Source: Bacillus sp. JCM 19058
GTDB taxonomy: Bacteria; Bacillota; Bacilli; Bacillales_H; Bacillaceae_D
DNA length: 11,507 bases
Assembly (NCBI GenBank): GCA_001310555.1
Contig: BAXO01000130.1
Coordinates: 1-11,507, forward strand
Reading direction: 5' to 3'
Part shown: piece after piece, positions 6,601-11,507 of the stretch
Numbering within the stretch: position 1 is the stretch's first letter
Layout of the letters: the number at the start of each line of letters is the position of its first letter
Program-made: the position numbers and the translations under genes
The notes under the pieces: model-generated
What the model saw: the letters and a program-made list of their open reading frames with translations, nothing else
Database searches by the model: none
Told to the model about the DNA's origin: nothing

Positions 6601-7776
6601 ATTATCTTCATCTTGATAAGAGAATACTGCTCCAAAACGAGGGTTAGAGCTATTACCTTTTTCGACCATATAGGCATTGAATTCCGCTGTATAACTTGCT
6701 GCTGTTTCATGTTCAGTTACTTGCCGATACCATGATTCGTCGTCAATTGTCGCTTGTTCCATCGCCTTAGAATCATCGTTGTTGACAATGGACCAATTCC
6801 CTCCATTAACAGTAACCCATTCTGAGCCTATTTCCTCTCGTTTGAAACGGTCACTAAAATCGGGCAATTGTGGGTCAGGTTGTTCAAAAGTAGTTGGTCC
6901 AAGCACGATCATTTTATCGCCATTCCAGCCAATTCGGTCGATATTCATAAACCTTCCGGGCTTTGCATGACTATGATAGACAATAAACTCTGAATCGAGG
7001 TCAGGACCTCTTATAATTGAATTATGCCCTAATCCAACATTGGATCCTTCTGTGTTAATTAAAATTGGATTTTGTGAATCGCTTCCTTTAAAGTTTTCGG
7101 TCGGTGAGTTACTTGTCGCATAGTTAATTCGATACGCATTGCTCCAAACATGATTACCAGTATACGTCATATAATATGTTCCATTCCTTTTAAAAACGGT
7201 CGCGCCTTCTGTCCAACCATTCATTTCCGCACCAGTGTTTATTTGTGGACCAAATGTATAAGGATCCTCCATTTCAAATGCAGTGATAAAATTATTACCG
7301 GTACCATAAAAATACCATTGACCATCATCATCAATAAATACATGTCCATCAATTCCCATGCCGAGATTGTCTGTCTGCAATTCAAATGGACCTAGTGGAC
7401 TGTCGCTTTTATAGACGTAATGTCCGTTCCCTCCTGGTGAAGTATACATATAAAATGCACCGTTCCAATAAGTAACTTCCGGAGCATAAGCCGCTAACGT
7501 ACTCGGCTCTTCTGTAACAAGACCGGCATATTCCCAATTGATGAGCTCCTCTGAAGTCCACGCCTTCACGCCACTCTTATCGTCAACTGTACTAACATAC
7601 AAATAATACGTCCCATCGTGTTTTAAAATATAAGGGTCGCCTTCACCATAAAATTCTCCGCTATCCCATTGCCAAGAGTTAGGTAAATCATCAAATGGGT
7701 TGCTATAAGCAAACGAAATACTCGGTAATGCCAAAATTCCTACTAAGCCAAATAGTATTTGGAATGACTTCAACAT
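3652..7776 (-). CDS. Secreted GH43-type glycoside hydrolase with four CBM6-like repeats and FIMAH domain
   Basis: A 1374-residue secreted enzyme. The start at 7776 is chosen because AGGGAGA lies five bases upstream and a signal peptide follows at once (MLKSFQILFGLVGILALPSI, cleavage probably after SFA-23). The frame is open up to 7923, but those 49 codons hold no signal.

Domains: GH43-like beta-propeller (about 30-297), with probable catalytic base Asp47 (GEGDPY), Asp143 (GIDGHVF), probable acid Glu190 (GWTEGA) and His251; beta-sandwich A (305-482); CBM6-like repeat 1 (499-638); the first strands of beta-sandwich B (644-670); CBM6-like repeats 2-4 (683-825, 833-976, 982-1124); the rest of sandwich B (1127-1288); helical FIMAH-type domain (1294-1372).

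No sortase motif is seen. GH43 enzymes typically act on arabinan, arabinoxylan, xylan or galactan; which applies here is not visible. It is the last gene of the transporter operon, 143 bases after permease 2, with no convincing promoter of its own. Confidence 0.9.
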   Translation of the reverse strand: MLKSFQILFGLVGILALPSISFAYSNPFDDLPNSWQWDSGEFYGEGDPYILKHDGTYYLYVSTVDDKSGVKAWTSEELINWEYAGLVTEEPSTLAAYAPEVTYWNGAFYMYTSPGGNGHYVYKSDSPLGPFELQTDNLGMGIDGHVFIDDDGQWYFYGTGNNFITAFEMEDPYTFGPQINTGAEMNGWTEGATVFKRNGTYYMTYTGNHVWSNAYRINYATSNSPTENFKGSDSQNPILINTEGSNVGLGHNSIIRGPDLDSEFIVYHSHAKPGRFMNIDRIGWNGDKMIVLGPTTFEQPDPQLPDFSDRFKREEIGSEWVTVNGGNWSIVNNDDSKAMEQATIDDESWYRQVTEHETAASYTAEFNAYMVEKGNSSNPRFGAVFSYQDEDNYGLAVLSPENESLETFFRVDGADLEWKTSSLPKDFDYTALHQIRVEKDGVEFKIYVDGMHMQTRDIEGLAGGKIGYTTMDVHASFSYTAASNQVNGSNIFDVYKPLPGTIEAVHYKSGGKGKGYHTTKDEGTDTYRVDHVNIIDNPEGGLSVSSFQQEEWLNYHVNIEEEATYDFTLRMATAEDDAKVRLWLDDDVDLTGVVDIPNTGGWEQWQNIAIDKLSLPHGEHTIKVEVVEGEVNFASFNVNKHQPVSLLFDDFNDGLDIGWDRYEGIWQVDTDTDSPFDAYKPVPGSIEAVHYITGGEGVGYHDRTPENIGGELRTDAVDIREKPGGGYAVGWNQTGEWLNYHVDIIEHGLYNVEIELATTFTDAEVRLWLNDEIDLTGVVDVPNTGDWNNWQTLTIEGVELPEGEHTLKLETVTGEFDISTLTFRSSDVHKLIPGTIEAIDYHSDGEGVAYQNKTETNTGGELGEDGEDIDKDPEGEYAVDSFEEGESLNYRVKVTEAGEYDLDLIANNTNENTQIRVLLNDETDLTGNVDIPVTQTDTWSQVPIKGLELPKGKHILTIEVVSGELSFSKMIFHTFDQHYTLPGKVMAVDYMTGGEGKAYHDNTPENIGGYYRYDGVDIRNHPDGTFNISWNEAGEWYKYKVDIAEAGEYVLELSVTSNVQDSQTRVWLNDEIDLTGIIDIPQTGGMDNWTSVIQENLSLPEGEHTITVETVKGEFDFHSFAFHTSDEFEVVEQEGVYRSGASTFGKSITGDNHWSNYIIEADMQIVNGEGDGGILFRVNNPGHGTELNHNSPDMLQGYVAYINNDGVHLGKLNYNWNYLVGASLDEPIEEWQHIKIAVNGTNIKVYVGDMQNPIIDYNDHSSTALTHGNVGVRTFYSDTKYDNFLVRPYPDYDSSKELLDRFHDKEDIHFSLYQLLQNKLNQAQHQLEKGKLEQSRKHLNDMLDHLTKQKENEKISDFAFQIIYDSVLHLIENQ
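4405..6282 (-). repeat. Four CBM6-like protein repeats within the GH43 gene
   Basis: Four copies of about 140 residues, starting at protein positions 499, 683, 833 and 982. Each begins PG-(T/S/K)-(I/V)-x-A-(V/I)-(H/D)-Y, continues with a G-x-(G/A)-Y motif, then a strand ending LNY or YKY, then D-L-T-G-(V/N/I)-(V/I)-D-(I/V)-P, and closes with G-(E/K)-H-(T/I)-(I/L). Copies 2, 3 and 4 are direct neighbours at about 150-residue spacing. Copies 1 and 2 are 184 residues apart, because a piece of another domain lies between them. Copies 1, 2 and 4 keep the Trp of the EW(L/Y)xY strand; copy 3 has Ser there. Confidence 0.75.
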
Positions 7777-7781
7777 AGTAT

Positions 7782-7788
7782 TCTCCCT
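7782..7788 (-). promoter_or_regulatory. Ribosome-binding site fixing the GH43 start
   Basis: Read on the minus strand, AGGGAGA lies five bases before the ATG at 7776 and directly precedes a signal peptide. It decides the start against the upstream ATG at 7923, which overlaps the permease 2 stop. Confidence 0.65.
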
Positions 7789-7919
7789 TTTTATTTTTAT
7801 AATGGACTCTTCAATGATTGTGTGTATGAGCCAAATAAAATTCGAATGATCGTTCTTAGAATGACTATCTAGGCGGCGAAACTCTAGTGCCCGAATCTCA
7901 TCAATAAAAAAGTAGGACA

Positions 7920-8815
7920 TCATCCCTTAATCGAGCCAATCATAACCCCCTTCACAAAGTGCTTTTGCACAAATGGATACATGATTAAAACAGGTACACT
8001 AGCCACAACGACTAAAGCGTATTTAATACTTTCACCTAATAGTACTCTTTGATCCATACCAAATTCACCTGAAAATTCAGTAGCATTTGTCTGGCTGACA
8101 AGGAGTATTTCTCTAAGTACCAATTGTAATGGATAAAGGTCATTGTTTCGTAAGTATATCAATGCATTAAAAAAAACGCATTCCAGTGACCAACAGCATA
8201 AAATAACACCATAACAGCAATAATTGGCTTTGATAAAGGAAGAATAATTTTCCATAGTAATTTAGTATTGGAGCATCCGTCTATCATCGCAGATTCTTGA
8301 ATCTCCCAAGGGATGCTGCTTTGAAAATAAGTTCGCATGACGATTAAGTTATAAGTCGCAATCGCATTCGGAATAATCATCGCCCAGAAAGTATCGATCA
8401 TACCTAATCCTTCAACTACTAAGAAAGTAGGAATAAGCCCGCCATTAAAGAACATAGTAAAAACGATAACAAGCATAAATATGTTTCTTCCAGGTAGGTC
8501 ACGTCTTGATAAAGGGTATGCAGCTAATGTTGTCAATACAATGTTTATAACTGTCCCTAACACCGTATATATGAGCGTATTTCTGTACCCACTCCAAACC
8601 GCACTATTTTTAAAAACTTCATTATAAGCGTCTAATGTGAAGTCGACTGGCCAAAGCCACATTTCACCAGCCATAACTTTTGCAGGATCACTAAACGAAG
8701 CACTAACAACGAATATTAAAGGATAAAGTACGACCAATATAATGAGAGCTGATAAAAAAACAATGATGATGTCAAATACTTTACCATCCGATACTTGTTG
8801 AGTTCGTCGTTTCAT
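7920..8815 (-). pseudogene. Sugar ABC transporter permease 2 (YtcP/LplC-like), frameshift at a T8 tract
   Basis: The second membrane subunit of a carbohydrate ABC importer (MalG side). It starts MKRRTQQVSDGKVFDIIIVF after an AAGGAGGG site. Hydrophobic segments alternate with short loops, and the EAA loop that contacts the ATPase reads ESAMIDGCSN, followed by ILPLSKP. The first frame runs through AVGHWNAFF and then stops after LMH. The neighbouring frame carries on with the expected FNALIYLRNNDLYPLQLVLR and ends with the typical VKGVMIGSIKG at 7920-7922. The break is at a run of eight T (plus-strand A8, 8169-8176). Nine T would restore one frame of 298 residues, the family length; six would also work. 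As written, the protein would lack about its last 80 residues. It lies 38 bases after permease 1. Sequencing error, decay and slippage cannot be told apart here. Confidence 0.85.
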
Positions 8816-8853
8816 TTAGGTTCCCTCCTTTTTGATAGAAATATCACCATAAG

Positions 8854-9800
8854 CTAGTTTCTGCCTTTTTTTCTCGCATATTGATTAATAAGAATCAATA
8901 GTGCAAAATTAATGAGTGAATTAAATAAGCCTATTGCAGCACTATAGCTGTAATCCCCATTAAGAATTCCATTTCTATAAACGAAAGTCTGAATGACTTC
9001 ACTTGCTGATAGATTTAAATTATTTTGCATTAATAGGATTTTCTCGAATCCTACATTCATAAAATTACCTATGTCCAAAATAAGTAGAATAACAATGACA
9101 GGAAGTATGCCTGGCACAGAGACATGGATAATTCTTTGTAGGCGAGATGCACCGTCTATTTTGGCTGCTTCATATAATTGCGGATCAATCCCACTTAAGG
9201 CTGCAATGTAGATAATCGATTGGAAGCCCATATTTTGCCAGATGTTTGAACCGATAAATATCGTTTTAAACCATTCCGGTTGGGCTAAAAACGGGATAGA
9301 TTCAAGTCCAAGCTTATTGAAAATAATATTCACAAACCCTGTATCTGCGTGTAAAAATAGGGATAACACCCCTACAATAACGACTACTGAAATAAAATGG
9401 GGAACGTAAGTGACATTTTGAACCACTTTCTTTAAAGCTGTACTACGTATCTCATTAATAAGCAAAGCTAATAGTATCGGTATTGGGAACGCAATAAGTA
9501 AGGACATAAGGGCAATAACCAATGTGTTCGATATCACTCTAAAAAAAGTAATAAGAGGAAAAAAAACCTTTCGAAATTTTCAAAACCGACCCATTGACTC
9601 TCCAAAAAACCAAGAGCGGGATGAAAATCTTTAAAGGCAATTTGTAAACCATACATAGGTCCATACTGAAAAACCAAATACCATATTAGGGGTAACAAGA
9701 GCATTAGATACAAGTCGTAACGTGACCTGACACGCTTAAAGGCTTTTTGCCTTCTTGTTAATCCAGGTTTTGGTGATTCTACTTTCAAAAGACTACTCAT
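8854..9800 (-). pseudogene. Sugar ABC transporter permease 1 (LplB-like), frameshift at a T8 tract
   Basis: The first membrane subunit of the importer (MalF side). The ATG at 9800 (MSSLLKVESPKPGLTRRQKA) is preferred over one 11 codons upstream because GAGGTGA lies eight bases before it. Family features are the N-terminal YDLYLMLLLPLIWYLVFQYG, PMYGLQIAFKDF, and the EAA loop YEAAKIDGASRLQRI with a later VPGILP. The first frame reads to FENFERFFF and then degenerates into LLLLFLE and a stop. The other frame continues PLITFFRVISNTLVIALMSL to the end at 8854. The break is at eight T (plus-strand A8, 9559-9566); nine T would join the frames into 315 residues, the usual length. The ORF left downstream begins only at a chance ATG, ATA TCG in context, with no ribosome-binding site. 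It lies 59 bases after the binding-protein gene, with a hairpin between. Confidence 0.85.
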
Positions 9801-9827
9801 TTTCGTTTCACCTCTTCCTACCAATTG

Positions 9828-9855
9828 GATCACTAGGTATCGCTACCTAGTGATC
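9828..9855 (-). promoter_or_regulatory. Perfect 12-bp intercistronic hairpin
   Basis: GATCACTAGGTA and TACCTAGTGATC are perfect inverted repeats around a 4-base loop. The structure starts four bases past the stop of the binding-protein gene and precedes permease 1. It has no T-run, so it is not a full terminator. The position suggests a 3' stabilising or partly attenuating hairpin that gives more binding protein than permease, a known arrangement in sugar importers. The structure is seen; the effect is inferred. Confidence 0.55.
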
Positions 9856-9859
9856 GGTG

Positions 9860-11427
9860 TTATTCTTTATATGTCGAATCGTATGCCTCTTGATAGATTT
9901 GTTCTAGCTGATGAAGCCCCATGTTTTCTAATGTTGAGACATATTCATCCCATTGATCAAAGCTCAAATCACCCGTGATAAACCTCGTAATCGATTCATC
10001 AAAGAAAACGTCTATGTCTTGACGCAGTCGATCCACTTCTCTTGATGTTTCTTCATCAAACATAGGCGGCCCATAAATATCCACCATATAAGGGTCAAGC
10101 ATTTTCTGAGCTTCTTGGGTTTCTAGTGAATTAATAGCTGATGCGTTTCTATCTGTGACATATTGTGGTGCTCCACCACCTGGCCAAGGAGTGAAATCTC
10201 CTATGTCACCACCATCGTCAAAATATTCTTCTAAATATTCAGGAAGACCATCATCTTGATAGTAAAAGGTTTCTCCTTCCACCCCATATCGATAGAATAT
10301 AGATCCTTCTTCCCCGTAGAAATGATCGATCCACCTTATCGTTTCATGAGGGTATTGATTACTTGAAGTAATTGCAAAAGCTCCAAAGTCTCTAGCTATC
10401 GGTGCAGAATGCTGCAATGGCGGCTCTCCATACGGTCCCTCAATTGGAGAAATGCCGATATAATGTTCTTGCACTGTATCATCAATTGTTTGGTTTCTTA
10501 ACATTCCTATATTGCCAGATTCGATATTCCCAATAAAATTCGCTTCTTCTTGGGTAAATATATTTCGATCCAATAAGCGTTCACTGTATAACATGTTAAG
10601 AAATTGTAAATAATCTTTAAGCCGGTCATCTGTCATCCAAAATTGGACTTGATCATCTTCAATCATGAGACGATTCCCCATTTGAGTTATGAGCCCCACG
10701 AACCACTCATGGAATCCAATAATTGTCCTAAGTGACGGAACGTCATCGGAATTTCATCTTGTTGACCATTTCCGTTCGGATCATCATCTCTAAAAGCAGT
10801 CAAAACCTCAACTAGTTCATCTGGATTGGTCGGTACTCTCAAACCTAAATGATCCAACCATGTTTTATTCAACCAAAATTTTTCAGTTCTTGACGCATCT
10901 AGTTCCATAATGGAAGGTATCGTATAAATATGACCGTCTGGAGCTGTTAACGATGCTTCAACTTCTGGATATTCTTCAAATAAACTCTGGAGATTCGGTG
11001 CATACTCTTCAATCAAACCTTCAAGTGGTAGAAGTATTCCACTTGTCCCATATCTGACTGCTTCTAACCGCGAAATATCGGCTCTATAAAACACATCTGG
11101 CAATTCACTTGTTGCAAACTGTAAATTTTTTCTTTCCGCAAACCCATCCTGCGGAACATCATCCCAATTTATTTTCACGTTTGTCATGTCTTCATACTCT
11201 TGGAAAACGAGCATATCTTCGTATCTCCCATTAGGTGGAGCTCTTCTGGCAAAAATGTTCAACGTAATTTCTTCATCGACAATTGGCATTCCAGTCTCAT
11301 TAAAATTTTCAGATGGTTCTTCGTTACTATTAGCAGCTTCATTGTTCGATCCCTCTGTATTCGAACATGCACCAATGACTAAACAGACCAAAACTAGAAA
11401 TATAACAAGATTTGATAATTTCCTCAC
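9860..11427 (-). pseudogene. Lipoprotein sugar-binding protein (LplA-like), one frameshift
   Basis: The extracellular solute-binding subunit of the importer. I chose a GTG start at 11427 (MRKLSNLVIFLVLVCLVIGA) because AAAGGAGG lies seven bases upstream; an ATG in between gives only ATG-AAG-TGA. The lipobox IGAC places the lipid on Cys21, followed by an Asn/Glu/Ser-rich linker. An EF-hand-like calcium loop, DDDPNGNGQQDEIP (214-227), is typical of this family and of the alginate and polysaccharide-binding relatives AlgQ and Smon0123. The first frame runs to SMSGSWG and stops at once. The other frame continues GLITQMGNRLMIEDDQVQFW to the end at 9860. The break is at four G (plus-strand C4, 10694-10697); a fifth G gives TGG GGG CTC and one protein of 522 residues, the normal length. 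As written, the protein has only its first half, about 246 residues. Confidence 0.85.
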
Positions 11428-11434
11428 TTCATTA

Positions 11435-11442
11435 CCTCCTTT
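11435..11442 (-). promoter_or_regulatory. Ribosome-binding site fixing the GTG start of the binding protein
   Basis: On the minus strand AAAGGAGG is seven bases before the GTG at 11425-11427. It supports GTG over the longer in-frame ATG at 11472, which would place charged residues before the lipoprotein signal peptide. Confidence 0.7.
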
Positions 11443-11457
11443 ATCGATTCCCAAGCA

Positions 11458-11472
11458 AGGGAACGCTTTCAA
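11458..11472 (-). promoter_or_regulatory. cre box (CcpA site) upstream of the sugar operon
   Basis: On the minus strand TTGAAAGCGTTCCCT fits the Bacillus cre consensus WTGNAANCGNWNNCW at every defined position. It lies 31-45 bases before the GTG of the binding-protein gene, just after an AT-rich stretch (11476-11498) that could hold the -10. CcpA bound here would block initiation or early elongation, giving carbon catabolite repression of the operon. The -35 region is outside or at the edge of the window. Confidence 0.65.
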
Positions 11473-11507
11473 AAGAATAAAAAAAACATATAATTACATA
11501 GAGGATG

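Noticed and set aside
4153..7395. Several plus-strand open frames of 60-90 codons opposite the GH43 gene
   Set aside because: They have no ribosome-binding sites, their composition is unlike real proteins, and they lie antisense to a clearly coding gene with recognisable domains.
8165..8180. A classical programmed ribosomal -1 frameshift at the permease T8 tract
   Set aside because: No following pseudoknot or stem was seen, and ribosomal shifting is not known for this permease family. Transcriptional slippage or an indel is more plausible.

Overview
The window looks like a chromosomal segment of a low-GC Gram-positive bacterium of the Bacillaceae type. Evidence: strong AAGGAGG ribosome-binding sites, a CcpA-type cre box, a lipoprotein sugar-binding protein with two LplB/YtcP-like permeases and no ATPase of its own, and a FIMAH domain ending a large secreted enzyme. 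No rRNA, tRNA or CRISPR array was seen, and no complete mobile element.

Left third (1-3651): (i) the 5' end of an unrecognised small membrane protein on the minus strand; (ii) a gene-free stretch with three palindromes or hairpins; (iii) an alpha/beta hydrolase on the minus strand whose last residues are frameshifted; (iv) directly upstream of it, the broken 3' end of an unknown gene; (v) on the plus strand, an MFS exporter broken by two mutually compensating frameshifts; (vi) an intact ASCH-domain protein; (vii) a short coding remnant that runs into a strong hairpin.

Right two thirds (3652-11507), all on the minus strand and read right to left: a carbohydrate-utilisation operon. A cre box precedes a lipoprotein solute-binding protein (start 11427). 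Then come a perfect 12-bp hairpin, permease 1, permease 2, and a 1374-residue secreted GH43-type enzyme. The inferred scheme is that the enzyme cuts a plant or algal polysaccharide outside the cell, the lipoprotein captures the oligosaccharides, the two permeases import them using an ATPase encoded elsewhere (MsmX type), and CcpA represses the operon on preferred sugars. The exact polysaccharide cannot be read from the sequence.

Two things stand out. First, the enzyme appears to have a beta-sandwich domain split in two by three inserted CBM6-like repeats. Second, at least seven single-nucleotide frameshifts are spread over six loci. All three transporter genes are exactly one base short of an open frame, both permeases at T8 tracts, while the 4.1-kb enzyme gene next to them is fully open. 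Sequencing error at homopolymers, real gene decay and slippage-restored expression all remain possible.
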